DNA of 64,000 nucleotides from CAZSAL01 sp964604825 (GTDB taxonomy: Bacteria; Elusimicrobiota; Elusimicrobia; 2-01-FULL-59-12), in the NCBI GenBank assembly GCA_964604825.1, contig CAZSAL010000007.1:1-64000 (forward strand). Direction: 5' to 3'. The notes under the pieces were generated by a model, which had not been told where the DNA came from, searched no databases, and was given only the letters and a program-made list of their open reading frames with translations. Within the stretch, counting starts at the first letter, position 1, and every line of letters begins with the position of its first letter. Shown piece by piece: positions 14,294 to 22,737 of the stretch. The translations under genes were made by a program, and so were the position numbers.

Positions 14294-16840
14294 CTATTTA
14301 ATGACGGCCAGTTTCCCTCTTTTTGCCTGATCGCCCGCCTTGACGAGGTAAATGTAAATCCCTGACGCGACTTTGTCGCCGGAATCATTTGTCAAATCCC
14401 ACGCTGCAACGCCGCTGTTCGGAGAAGGCAATATCCTGACCAGATGCGCAGACACGGTAAATATTTTGATCGTGCTGTTATCAGGCAAATTATCAAAAGT
14501 CACAGGCACCCCGGAATGTTTATCGCTCCGCCACGGATTAGGGAAAACCCGCATATGAGTGAGGTCGGCCGCAGTGGCAGCGATCAACTGGACATTTGTC
14601 GTAGCAAGGCCGGAAGTATTCCCCTGGCTGTCGACGGCTTGAACGCTTATGGTATACGACCCCGGCGACAACGAATAGGACGCCAGACTGCAAACATTAC
14701 TTTTTGTCTGGAAACTGACGACATTCCCGCTTTGTGCAGGGGCCTGCGCCGATGGACTTGAAATAGAAATGTTAGCCTGGGTGACCGCCCACTTGAAAGA
14801 AATGCCGGAATACCCCGAAGGATATCCCGCTGTCAGCGAGGCATCGACTGGCAGCGTGGCAGACAGATTGAGAGTGGGGGTCGGCAGGCTTGCGCCAATT
14901 TTTGGCCCCTGCCCGCCGGTGATTATATTCACCAGTTGCGCGCGGGCTGTTTCCCATTTGGCAGGATCGTTGGACCAGCTTATATCGGTTAACACATACG
15001 TGGGGTCACTGGGATTGGCTACGCCGTATTCCCATACGACTTTGGGAATGATCGAGTTAACGATGTTCTGGACCTGAGCCGGGTTTACCGCAGCCGCCAT
15101 GGTCAGGTATTCAAAGTCCTGGAGGCCACGTCGCCAGTGTTTAAGCCGCAGACTGGCAAAGGGGCCGTTAACTCCGTAGGAATCCTGCGGGTATACGGTG
15201 TCTGTTCCCGGATAAAAAAGGACGCCGTCGCCATTGCCGTAATTCCATCCAGTTGCTCCCAGTATTGCATCGACGTTGCTGTTGGTGCCAAAAGTCTGGG
15301 CGTTTTCAAAAACGTTGGTTTCACCCATGCCTCCCTGATAATTGTTGTAGTAGGTTGATTCCCAGAAAAACCAGCGGTTAACGTGCTTCTTGTATTGCGC
15401 CCAAGCTATGACTGGGAATGCTACGCCGTCGTCTTCAATTGCATCGCATCCGGTCGCGGGCCGGTGTCCGTTATACATGAAAAAGCGGTGTCTGGGATCG
15501 TTTGAGTATTGCTGCGCCAAGGGATCCCATTGCGACGGAATGCCGTATCCTAAAGTTGAAGTCGGGATATCCAGCGCCGGAGTGTTGTTGGCGGCGTCGA
15601 CAAGAGACATGGTTGCCAATGACCTCATCTGCTGGCCCGGACCGGGGTCATTCAAGATCTCCTGGGCCCAGCCCTGAATTGCGGCGTAATTCGTAGATTC
15701 GTCGATCAGGTAGAGGAAATATTCTGTCCCGGGAGCGTTCTGGCTGAACCAGGTGGCCCAGGCGTCGCAGTGTTGATTCATCACTGTTTGCCCGCCGGTC
15801 TGCCAGCCGGAACTGCCGTAAGTACCAACAGAGTAAACGTTGTTCCCTATCCCGACGCCGGGGCCGGCATATCCGTTGGCGGCAGTGAAAAGGCTGCCGT
15901 CCAGGCGCGGGCCCATCTCGGGGCAGGGCTGATCACCGGAACCGCCGCATTCCGCCGGATCATCGGCGATCAGCGAAATCCGATGCCGATGCGCAAGCAT
16001 ATAATGGCGGTCACGAATCTGTATGGCCTGGGCACTGGAGTTGGTAGAAGCCGATCCCAGATAACGGTGATCGATATTTAGATGAGAGTAATAAAGCATG
16101 GTCCTGGCAGAAGGCTTATCGGGGAGCGAAAAATTATAAACAGATAATTGGACAGGGATGGTTTGTACCGTAGTTCCGCCGGCCTGAACGACAAAATTTC
16201 CGTTATATGTTCCGACGGCCGTTCCTGGGGGGATATAGACATCCACCCAGATGCTCTGGTTGTGTCCCGCCGCTATATTAAAGGTTGGAACCAGCTCCAG
16301 AGGCACGGCGATGTCCGGGTAATATTTATTGTGGTCAGGCCTGTCCTGCCAGCCACCGCTTGCGACCCCGTTGCCGGTCCAGGGACGGCGCATCCGCTGT
16401 GGCACGTGCCTTTCATCGTAAGTGCCGTAAGCCACCAGGCTTAGACCGTTAATCTGCAGGTATCTCACGTAGAACAGTTCGACAGGCCGCTGCGTCCAGT
16501 TAAAAACGCCGTCCCCCGTTGCGGCCTGTGAGGCGATAGTTGCGCCCGAAGGCCCGGTCAGCTTGTTGAAAGTCACAGATATATTCGATGCGGCGCCCGC
16601 ACCGGCTTCGAGAATAACGTTAAAAGCTACGACTTCATTGCGGCCGCCAAAAATTGAGATTTTGGTTCCATCCCATACAGGGTTGGTGACGTTAGTGCCG
16701 AGGGTTGCCCGGAGCTCATCCTGTGTGACTTTGTCTTCGCCATTATTGGCCCAGATTGCCGAGATATTGCCTGCCGCATAAATCGCCTGCGGCAGGCCGG
16801 CAAAAAACAAACCTAAAATAAACATTCTCCACCGGGGCAT
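14294..16840 (-). CDS. Secreted DUF4091 (GH123-like) protein with FlgD-type C-terminus
   Basis: 848 residues. A signal peptide (FILGLFFAGLPQAIYA) is followed by a beta-sandwich region (ISAIWANNGEDKVTQDELRA), then a DUF4091 catalytic-like barrel with the Asp-Glu pair in YLIDES (D380, E381). The related GH123 enzymes use an adjacent Asp-Glu pair for substrate-assisted cleavage of N-acetylgalactosaminides. After it come an Ig-like segment (about 665-755) and a FlgD/type-IX-sorting-like terminal domain (VFPNPWRSD, IYIYLVKAGDQAKRGKL). It sits inside the polysaccharide operon, 15 bases after the GT4 gene and 4 before the GT4-deacetylase gene, so it probably trims or degrades the polymer outside the cell. 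It is a paralogue of the protein at 27961. Confidence 0.87.
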   Translation of the reverse strand: MPRWRMFILGLFFAGLPQAIYAAGNISAIWANNGEDKVTQDELRATLGTNVTNPVWDGTKISIFGGRNEVVAFNVILEAGAGAASNISVTFNKLTGPSGATIASQAATGDGVFNWTQRPVELFYVRYLQINGLSLVAYGTYDERHVPQRMRRPWTGNGVASGGWQDRPDHNKYYPDIAVPLELVPTFNIAAGHNQSIWVDVYIPPGTAVGTYNGNFVVQAGGTTVQTIPVQLSVYNFSLPDKPSARTMLYYSHLNIDHRYLGSASTNSSAQAIQIRDRHYMLAHRHRISLIADDPAECGGSGDQPCPEMGPRLDGSLFTAANGYAGPGVGIGNNVYSVGTYGSSGWQTGGQTVMNQHCDAWATWFSQNAPGTEYFLYLIDESTNYAAIQGWAQEILNDPGPGQQMRSLATMSLVDAANNTPALDIPTSTLGYGIPSQWDPLAQQYSNDPRHRFFMYNGHRPATGCDAIEDDGVAFPVIAWAQYKKHVNRWFFWESTYYNNYQGGMGETNVFENAQTFGTNSNVDAILGATGWNYGNGDGVLFYPGTDTVYPQDSYGVNGPFASLRLKHWRRGLQDFEYLTMAAAVNPAQVQNIVNSIIPKVVWEYGVANPSDPTYVLTDISWSNDPAKWETARAQLVNIITGGQGPKIGASLPTPTLNLSATLPVDASLTAGYPSGYSGISFKWAVTQANISISSPSAQAPAQSGNVVSFQTKSNVCSLASYSLSPGSYTISVQAVDSQGNTSGLATTNVQLIAATAADLTHMRVFPNPWRSDKHSGVPVTFDNLPDNSTIKIFTVSAHLVRILPSPNSGVAAWDLTNDSGDKVASGIYIYLVKAGDQAKRGKLAVIK

Positions 16841-16855
16841 TAATTATTCCTTCCT

Positions 16856-18148
16856 TTAACCTACCCTCTCCCCCAAGGGACAGGGGAGTGCCGCCAAAGC
16901 TTCGATCGGCTGTTGCTGCGTACCGGAAATTTTTTTCAGTTCCTTCAGGAATTGATCCGCGATTGATCTGGCGTCAAAACGGTCTCTGGCCTCAAAAAAC
17001 GCCTGCCGTCCTATTTCTCTGCATCGTTCCAGCGTAATTCCCTGAAGAACATCGGTCCATTCCCTTTGATTTTCAGCCCGGAGAAAGGAAACTCCTGCAA
17101 CCAATCCCGTTCCTTCCGCGCCCAAGGCAGTACTGACAACAGCACGCGCATAACGCGCCGATTCCAAAATCTTAACGCGCGTACCGCTCCCTTGAAAAAG
17201 CGGCGCGATTGCCAGCGTGCATGCGCGATAAAGTGGAGACAGGTCTTCGACGCGCCCCATAATCCGGACTCCCGGAAACAGCCTGAATTTTTCCAGCCAT
17301 TGACCGTTTCCCACTCCCGCAATCGTCAGCGACAATTCGGGACGTTTTTTTACAGCAGCGGGCCAGACCTTTTCCAGAAACCATTTCAACCCATTGCGAT
17401 TGGGGATCCAGTCCAGTCTGCCGACGAAAAGCGCCCTCATTTTACCGGCATTTACGTTTACCGGATCGATCCGTCCTTCCGGAGGGAACTCCATGCCTAT
17501 GGGGATACTGGATATGTTCGCATCCGGCGCTAATCCTCTGAATCTTCCTGCATCCTCTTCAGATACCGGCGCAATCAGCGCCGCTTTCTGGGAAACGTTC
17601 CGCTCAAATTTCCTCATTAATTCCGCCTGGTACTGATATAACCACCGCATTAATGGCACTCGCGCTTTCTGAGCGCACTGTGTCCACAGGGCCGTCTCAA
17701 AATTATGGGCGCGATAGATCAAACCTCCGCATATTGCGGCGATATCTTCCCGGTCCTTCGGAAGCAGGGAAGCAAAAGCATGCAGGCCATCAAATACGAT
17801 AAACGTACCGGCGCTGTCGGAGGAATGCTTAATAAGATCACAAAGTTTTTCCTTCAAAACCGTCTGCACCTTTTTCGCGGCAAATTCGCGCAGGGTATAG
17901 GGTTGGTTAACTTTTAGAGAAAGCAGCGCGGAATCCGGTCGGGTTATTAACGTGCAGCTGGAAACGCCAAGGTTTTTCATGGCGGCATCCGCGTCCGCCG
18001 TCTCCCTGCTGGAAAGCAGACATATCAGATCGACACCTACGCCCGCCGTGGTTAAATGACGGATCAGGGCGCAGGTGGCAAGCCTCGCGCCATCCGGAGT
18101 ACCCAGAGGATATTTTGGCGCAATCCAGACAAGACGCATATCAGGCAC
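16856..18148 (-). CDS. Glycosyltransferase family 4
   Basis: 430 residues, GT-B fold. The N-terminus (RLVWIAPKYPLGTPDGARL) holds the acceptor-side glycine-rich start, and the C-terminal half has ALFVGRLDWIPNRNGLKWFLE, IMGRVEDLSPLYRACTLAIAPLFQGSGTRVKILE, the donor site of this family. It belongs to the branch with short linkers seen in exopolysaccharide and exosortase-linked loci. The start overlaps the Wzy-type gene by eight bases. The last residues (ALPCPLGERVG) are encoded by a CTCTCCC/GGGGAG hairpin repeat, so the native C-terminus has probably been replaced. Confidence 0.87.
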   Translation of the reverse strand: MPDMRLVWIAPKYPLGTPDGARLATCALIRHLTTAGVGVDLICLLSSRETADADAAMKNLGVSSCTLITRPDSALLSLKVNQPYTLREFAAKKVQTVLKEKLCDLIKHSSDSAGTFIVFDGLHAFASLLPKDREDIAAICGGLIYRAHNFETALWTQCAQKARVPLMRWLYQYQAELMRKFERNVSQKAALIAPVSEEDAGRFRGLAPDANISSIPIGMEFPPEGRIDPVNVNAGKMRALFVGRLDWIPNRNGLKWFLEKVWPAAVKKRPELSLTIAGVGNGQWLEKFRLFPGVRIMGRVEDLSPLYRACTLAIAPLFQGSGTRVKILESARYARAVVSTALGAEGTGLVAGVSFLRAENQREWTDVLQGITLERCREIGRQAFFEARDRFDARSIADQFLKELKKISGTQQQPIEALAALPCPLGERVG

Positions 18149-19565
18149 TTACTGATCCTGCTTCCCGGCTTTCCTTCACCGAATCCGAAGCCAAAATGAG
18201 CCCATAAACAAGATAAGGGAACATTAAATAGGTGTGGGAGAGAAACGACATCGCCACACCGTATCCGCCAAGGGCGTAAAGCTGCTCGGGCCTTTCTCTG
18301 CGATTGAGCCATGCCGCCTGCAATACCGTGAAAAAGAAAGCAATAAACAGAACCCCGCCCAGCACGCCGGATTCCGAAAAAGCCAGCAGCCAGCTTGAAT
18401 GAACCGTCCGTTTCCCCGCCTCAAACTCCAGAGTCGGGCTGTAGGCCTCGTACTTTTCAGGGAACTGGTTGAATCCGACGCCTAAAAGCGGATTCGCAAT
18501 AGTCATCTTTACCGCCGTCTTCCAGTAGGTTATGCGGCTCTCCCTGGATATTTCCATATCCTCCGCGCTTCTTTGCACTGTTCCTAGAATAAACAGATAC
18601 CCTAAAAAAATTAAAGAAACCATTGATACCGCAAGCATTCGGCTTTTTCTGAATCCCCTTATGAATTGAAAACCTACGGCCTGCGCGACTATGCCCAGCA
18701 AAGCCCCCCGGGACCTCGAATACCAGATAGTGAGCAGCGAAACTGCGCAGAATAATAATCCTGACAATCGCTGCGAAATTCCTTTTACCCTGCTGAAAAG
18801 AGGAGCAAGCGCCAGTGGAAGCGCAATAACGCTCATCGCAGCCAGATCATTGGGATCAAGCATTGCTACGGCGCTGAGACGGCTCCTGGCGGCCAGGGGC
18901 GCGTCAGATGAAAAGAACTGATAAAAACCGATGATTGCGACGGAAAATATGCCGAGTAAAATCGTGTACTTGAATTCCGAAACGCTCCTTTTGTTCTCGA
19001 TAAAAAATGAACTCATAACAAAAACGACCAGAGATTTGAAATAAATATCAAACCAGGTGGCCTGTGCATCGGTGATATTAGGAGTGACGAAAGTGGACAG
19101 GAACAACCATAGACTGAATGCCAGAAGAAAGAATAAAGCCCGGAATGTCAGTCTGCCTGGTTTGTGGTACTTCCAGGGATAGAGAATCCAGGAGACCAGG
19201 CATGTAAGCGCCATAATCCTGGGCAGCGCCAGCAGGAGATGATTCCCTGTAAGAATATCCCACGGTCTCAAAAACAACATCTGCACAAAAAAACACAGGG
19301 CATTGACCGGGTGGAGCAGCGCCAGGGTGAACCCAGCCGCCAATTCGAAAGCTAATAAAGGAGAAATATCTGAAAGAAAAGAACTGAAAACACAGGCAAG
19401 GATCAGGAACATTCCAAAAAGACCCATAGCCTGCATCTGTCCGTTTCGGACAAAATGGGCCGGCTCCCTTGCGCGGCTCAACTGAGTCAAAACCAGCATG
19501 GCAAGAAAAGGAAGAAGCAGCCATGTTTCCAGATGCAGGTACTGGTAAGCGAGAGAAATGCTCAA
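18141..19565 (-). CDS. O-antigen ligase / Wzy-type polymerase family membrane protein
   Basis: 474 residues, about ten to twelve hydrophobic segments. The Wzy_C region contains WYSRSRGALLGIVAQ, then the large periplasmic loop with NPLLGVGFNQFPEKY and HSSWLLAFSESGVLGGVLF, which is the classic order of the family. In a locus with flippase, Wzz-like and export genes it is best read as the polymerase of the repeat units, in the inner membrane. A ligase function cannot be excluded from sequence. Confidence 0.85.
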   Translation of the reverse strand: MSISLAYQYLHLETWLLLPFLAMLVLTQLSRAREPAHFVRNGQMQAMGLFGMFLILACVFSSFLSDISPLLAFELAAGFTLALLHPVNALCFFVQMLFLRPWDILTGNHLLLALPRIMALTCLVSWILYPWKYHKPGRLTFRALFFLLAFSLWLFLSTFVTPNITDAQATWFDIYFKSLVVFVMSSFFIENKRSVSEFKYTILLGIFSVAIIGFYQFFSSDAPLAARSRLSAVAMLDPNDLAAMSVIALPLALAPLFSRVKGISQRLSGLLFCAVSLLTIWYSRSRGALLGIVAQAVGFQFIRGFRKSRMLAVSMVSLIFLGYLFILGTVQRSAEDMEISRESRITYWKTAVKMTIANPLLGVGFNQFPEKYEAYSPTLEFEAGKRTVHSSWLLAFSESGVLGGVLFIAFFFTVLQAAWLNRRERPEQLYALGGYGVAMSFLSHTYLMFPYLVYGLILASDSVKESREAGSVSA

Positions 19566-19575
19566 GAATCAGCCC

Positions 19576-20805
19576 TCATTCTCTGACCGGCACACGCTGC
19601 AGATACATCTCCCGTGCCAAACCCCATGAAATAACGGGCAATTTTCCCAACATTGCGATGCCCAGATATTCCGATAAGCCTGTGGTATGAAGAGCAGCGC
19701 GATGAAAATATTCACGGATTGCCGCATAAAAGAATGTCCCTGCCAGCCCTACGGCCATGCCCCAGAGAACAAAAAGGCCCTTCTTGGGCCAGAGAGGAGC
19801 GGCGGGGTACAGAGGACTTTCCAGAATAGCGATATAACTATTTTGATCGGAATCTAAAAAGACGGCGAGGTAATTCAATTTTTTCGTTAAATCCTTGTAG
19901 ATCTCCATGAGCGCTTCCCGCGGCAACTGGACGGATAACGGAGTCTCCTGATGAAGTGCGCCAATCGGTTGAGGAGCAGCCGAATTGCCGACCAGTTCGC
20001 TGAGAGCCTTTTCTCTTTCCCTGAGTTCCTTTATCAGCGGATGTTCTTCCGTATAACGAACAGTCATAACGCGAAGTTCATTGCGGACATCTTCAAGTTC
20101 CTGGTCGACCTTTTGAGGGCCTACGACAACAGGGGCAACCGCTGCTCCCGGAGTCGCCGCATCGAGGGCCGGCATACTGGCCGCCAGCGACTCCAGCCGC
20201 TTTTGAATGGCTGAATGAAGAGCGTTTAGATCATTTTTCCGGATTGTCGTAAGGCCGCGCAAAACCTGAGCGTAAATGTCCTGCGTAACTTTGAAAGCCA
20301 CATCGGGATCAGAATAAAGGAAGCTGATCTTAAACGTGTCGGGGTTGATGTTTAACACATCAATGCGGGACATCAACTCTTCGCGTTCCATAGAACGAGC
20401 CCTCATTTCTCTAATGCTCGGTTGAATGGGCTTTTTTCTCCCAAGCATGCTCATAAATCGCTCAACCAGCCCGCCGCTTGATATGGAGCGGTACATACCG
20501 TACTTCTTGCCAAGGGAATCTACAAATTCCGGAGACAGCGACTGCCGTATTAATGATTCCCTCTGCGACTTCATTTCGGATGTATCGAAAATATCGGCCA
20601 TCAGGTCATGCGTCAGGGGATTCTGGAAATAGCTGGAATGGATCGCCATTACAAATGAAACCTTGAACTTTTTTGGGATCATGTACGACGCCATGATAAA
20701 AAGCGCCATGAAACAGAGTGTCCCCGTCACTATTAAGCGGCGGTATTCTGAAAACAACCCGTAGATATCTGCCAATTGGATTGATGCCTGTGTTGTAGGA
20801 TTCAT
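19576..20805 (-). CDS. Wzz/GumC-type chain-length determinant
   Basis: 409 residues with one transmembrane helix near residue 35 (GTLCFMALFIMASYMIP) and a second near 375 (LFVLWGMAVGLAGTFFYAAI), enclosing a long periplasmic coiled-coil region. The segment just before the second helix (ESPLYPAAPLWPKK) is the proline-rich motif of the GNVR/GumC family. It has no cytoplasmic kinase domain; the partner ATPase is the separate CpsD-like gene, which overlaps its start by four bases. It should set chain length together with the Wzy-type protein and link to the outer-membrane exporter. Confidence 0.88.
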   Translation of the reverse strand: MNPTTQASIQLADIYGLFSEYRRLIVTGTLCFMALFIMASYMIPKKFKVSFVMAIHSSYFQNPLTHDLMADIFDTSEMKSQRESLIRQSLSPEFVDSLGKKYGMYRSISSGGLVERFMSMLGRKKPIQPSIREMRARSMEREELMSRIDVLNINPDTFKISFLYSDPDVAFKVTQDIYAQVLRGLTTIRKNDLNALHSAIQKRLESLAASMPALDAATPGAAVAPVVVGPQKVDQELEDVRNELRVMTVRYTEEHPLIKELREREKALSELVGNSAAPQPIGALHQETPLSVQLPREALMEIYKDLTKKLNYLAVFLDSDQNSYIAILESPLYPAAPLWPKKGLFVLWGMAVGLAGTFFYAAIREYFHRAALHTTGLSEYLGIAMLGKLPVISWGLAREMYLQRVPVRE

Positions 20806-21533
20806 ATGGAAAACTCCTCATTTGAAATCATCCCGATCAAATTGATCAGGGGATCCTTTAGTATCCGTAGATGCCCATCCAGATTCGCGTCATTTAACAA
20901 CTGCTTACTAACGACCAGAACGGAAGCGTCTGCCATTCTCGCCACCAGCAGCGGATCGATGTTCCCCTTGTTCTGCGCCAAAAGCGGCGCAGTATCGAGA
21001 AGGATAAGGCCGTACTGCTCAGCCCTTTCTTCCACCATCTCTCTCACAATAGATTGATCACTTTTTCTTTTTATCATCACGGTAACGGCGCCATCCATTA
21101 CGCTGTCCGCTTCCAGCGCATGCGGCATATGTTTCTGACCGCCATTAGCGCCGTTGCCGTTCCCGTTCCCGTTCCCGCTTCCGCTTCCGTTGGATCCTCT
21201 TTTGTACTCTTCAACGGAAATAAAATCGATCATCGGATGCGGCGGATTAAAGCATTGCTTCAATACCAATGACTGCGGATTTTTACGCGTTGTCGTGTCC
21301 ACAAGGAGGACTTTGTTCTGCCCGCTGTCATCGATATAGGCCCTGGCCATCGCCGCGCAGAAAAGAGTCTTCCCTTCCCCGGGGAAGAAGCTCAAAACCG
21401 CTAAAAACCGAAAAGGTTTTTTCCGCTGAAGCATCATGACGTTATCTGTCAACCGTTTCATCTCTGCATACTGAACGACAGTATCAAGTTGACTGCCTAG
21501 CGTCAGAATTGACGAACGTAATTGAGCCTTCAT
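20802..21533 (-). CDS. CpsD/CapB-like ATPase with Gly-Asn repeat insert
   Basis: 243 residues, a BY-kinase-like P-loop ATPase partnered with the preceding Wzz-like gene. Walker A is FFPGEGKT (Lys55) and Walker B is LILLDTAP; the Walker A' region reads LLVDTTTRKNP and lacks the usual D-x-R-x-P form. Residues 113-132 are a Gly/Ser/Asn repeat encoded by a hexanucleotide-rich stretch, which looks like a recent low-complexity expansion. The C-terminus ends in SNEEFSI with no tyrosine cluster, so autophosphorylation of the usual kind is doubtful. Its role would be to control Wzz/Wzy assembly through ATP binding. Confidence 0.85.
   Translation of the reverse strand: MKAQLRSSILTLGSQLDTVVQYAEMKRLTDNVMMLQRKKPFRFLAVLSFFPGEGKTLFCAAMARAYIDDSGQNKVLLVDTTTRKNPQSLVLKQCFNPPHPMIDFISVEEYKRGSNGSGSGNGNGNGNGANGGQKHMPHALEADSVMDGAVTVMIKRKSDQSIVREMVEERAEQYGLILLDTAPLLAQNKGNIDPLLVARMADASVLVVSKQLLNDANLDGHLRILKDPLINLIGMISNEEFSI
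21138..21197. repeat. Low-complexity hexanucleotide repeat inside the CpsD-like gene
   Basis: On the plus strand the stretch is built of GTTCCC, CTTCCG and similar hexamers (three tandem GTTCCC near 21160), encoding Gly-Asn and Gly-Ser pairs on the minus strand. The unit is a multiple of three, so length changes keep the frame. Confidence 0.8.
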
Positions 21534-21548
21534 AAGCTGCCTCCCTCA

Positions 21549-21586
21549 CCATTGCTCTCTCCTGAAATGGGAGAGGGAATCAATGG
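21549..21586. repeat. CTCTCC/GGGAGAG hairpin between CpsD-like and export genes
   Basis: An outer stem CCATTG (21549-21554) with CAATGG (21581-21586) encloses a CTCTCC/GGAGAG inner stem. The same CTCTCCC/GGGAGAG motif recurs at 32246-32266 and, degraded, near 16866-16888. It fills most of the 75-base gap, so it could act as a read-through attenuator between the two genes or be a passive mobile repeat. Confidence 0.6.
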
Positions 21587-21608
21587 TTTTGCATTTCCCT
21601 TTTAAAGA

Positions 21609-22646
21609 TCACAGTTCTCTAGCCAGCACAACCGCCGTTGCGACACCCGCAAGAGCCGCAAGCACACTGGAGAATATCGTAATGCGCCGTTCCGCTCTTG
21701 TTTCCTTGTCGGCATGGACAAGCACCACATCCCCTTCGTGCGGGGCCGGAGCGCGCCCCAGGTTATCCCAGGAAAATTCATAGACCTGCAGACGCCCTTC
21801 AGTGCGCCGGATCACTTCAATCCGGTTAAGATCCGCTGACTCCGTGAATCCGTTTGCCTGCGTGAAGAAATCCAGGAAGTCATATCCCGACTTGGCGGAA
21901 TATTCGCCCGGTTTTCTGACTTCGCCAAGAACGTATATCGGCAGTGGATAATACGTCGAGGTGCTTTTTTGCGCAATGTCCGAAAGATCCTTCTGGAAAA
22001 ATACCTGTTCGCCTCCGAGCCACGCTACAATTTGCGGGCGCTCTTCGCCTTTGCTCAAATACTGATCAAGATCGAGCACCTGCATCCTTTGCCCTTTCTG
22101 GATCCGCACAAATCGCGGCATAGATTCTTTGCTCAATCCACCTGCTGCGGCGATTAATTCATCAAGCGAAGAATTCTGATCGACCAAGTAACGCCCCGGC
22201 TTAACGACGAGCCCGCGGACATCTACCCAGTAACGTCTCTCTTTCACGTGAAGTTTTACCATCGATGACGTTTTAAAATACGGGCGGTATAATTCCGTCA
22301 GCTTTTTTTCAAGGGACGACAAAGTCATTCCCATGGTGTTGACAGTCATGTCATATGGCAGCTGCAAATTGCCGTCAAAATCTACACGGAAGTCTCCATT
22401 TAACTTCGGGTCGTCCGGAACGCGCATGTTCAGCAGGAAGCCGGGAGCGATTAAGGGGTCGGTAACCTGAGGCCCCTGAGCTTCTGCCCCCCACCGGGCC
22501 GATGAGACAGTATCTACCGGCTTGGATTTGTTTTGAGTTCCAAGATCGTGCCACACATACTGCGACCGCACGCTGCAGGCAGTCAGCGAAAAAACAAGAG
22601 TGCAGGATATAAAGACTTTCCAGGGTTCTCGGTTTGTTGGGGGCAT
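21609..22646 (-). CDS. Outer-membrane polysaccharide export lipoprotein (OPX, Wza-like)
   Basis: About 345 residues from the ATG at 22646, chosen because AAGGAG lies seven bases upstream; two closer or longer starts (22652, a TTG at 22673) fit less well. The lipobox SLTAC puts the lipidated cysteine at residue 24. A Poly_export domain (APGFLLNMRVPDDPKLNGDFRVDFDGNLQLPY) is followed by SLBB-type repeats (VDVRGLVVKPGRYLVDQNSSLDELI and PIYVLGEVRKPGEYS). The C-terminus ends in a hydrophobic helix (SSVLAALAGVATAVVLA), matching the amphipathic outer-membrane helix of Wza. It is the exit channel for the polymer made by this locus. Confidence 0.9.
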   Translation of the reverse strand: MPPTNREPWKVFISCTLVFSLTACSVRSQYVWHDLGTQNKSKPVDTVSSARWGAEAQGPQVTDPLIAPGFLLNMRVPDDPKLNGDFRVDFDGNLQLPYDMTVNTMGMTLSSLEKKLTELYRPYFKTSSMVKLHVKERRYWVDVRGLVVKPGRYLVDQNSSLDELIAAAGGLSKESMPRFVRIQKGQRMQVLDLDQYLSKGEERPQIVAWLGGEQVFFQKDLSDIAQKSTSTYYPLPIYVLGEVRKPGEYSAKSGYDFLDFFTQANGFTESADLNRIEVIRRTEGRLQVYEFSWDNLGRAPAPHEGDVVLVHADKETRAERRITIFSSVLAALAGVATAVVLAREL

Positions 22647-22660
22647 TTTCATTTCTCCTT

Positions 22661-22737
22661 TTTTATCCGCCAATAAAACGCCGGCGGATCCGCCAACGAC
22701 TCAGTGGTTGATAAGCCTCAATGGCGGACTTATAAAG
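22661..22737. repeat. GGCGGATCCGCC palindromic element
   Basis: The 12-bp palindrome GGCGGATCCGCC lies at 22683-22694 and is followed by AACGACT, and about 30 bases later by AATGGCGGACTT. The same 19-base core, GGCGGATCCGCCAACGACT, occurs at 44928-44946. The element spans the stop codon of the flippase-GT4 gene and runs up to the ribosome-binding site of the export lipoprotein gene. Confidence 0.8.
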
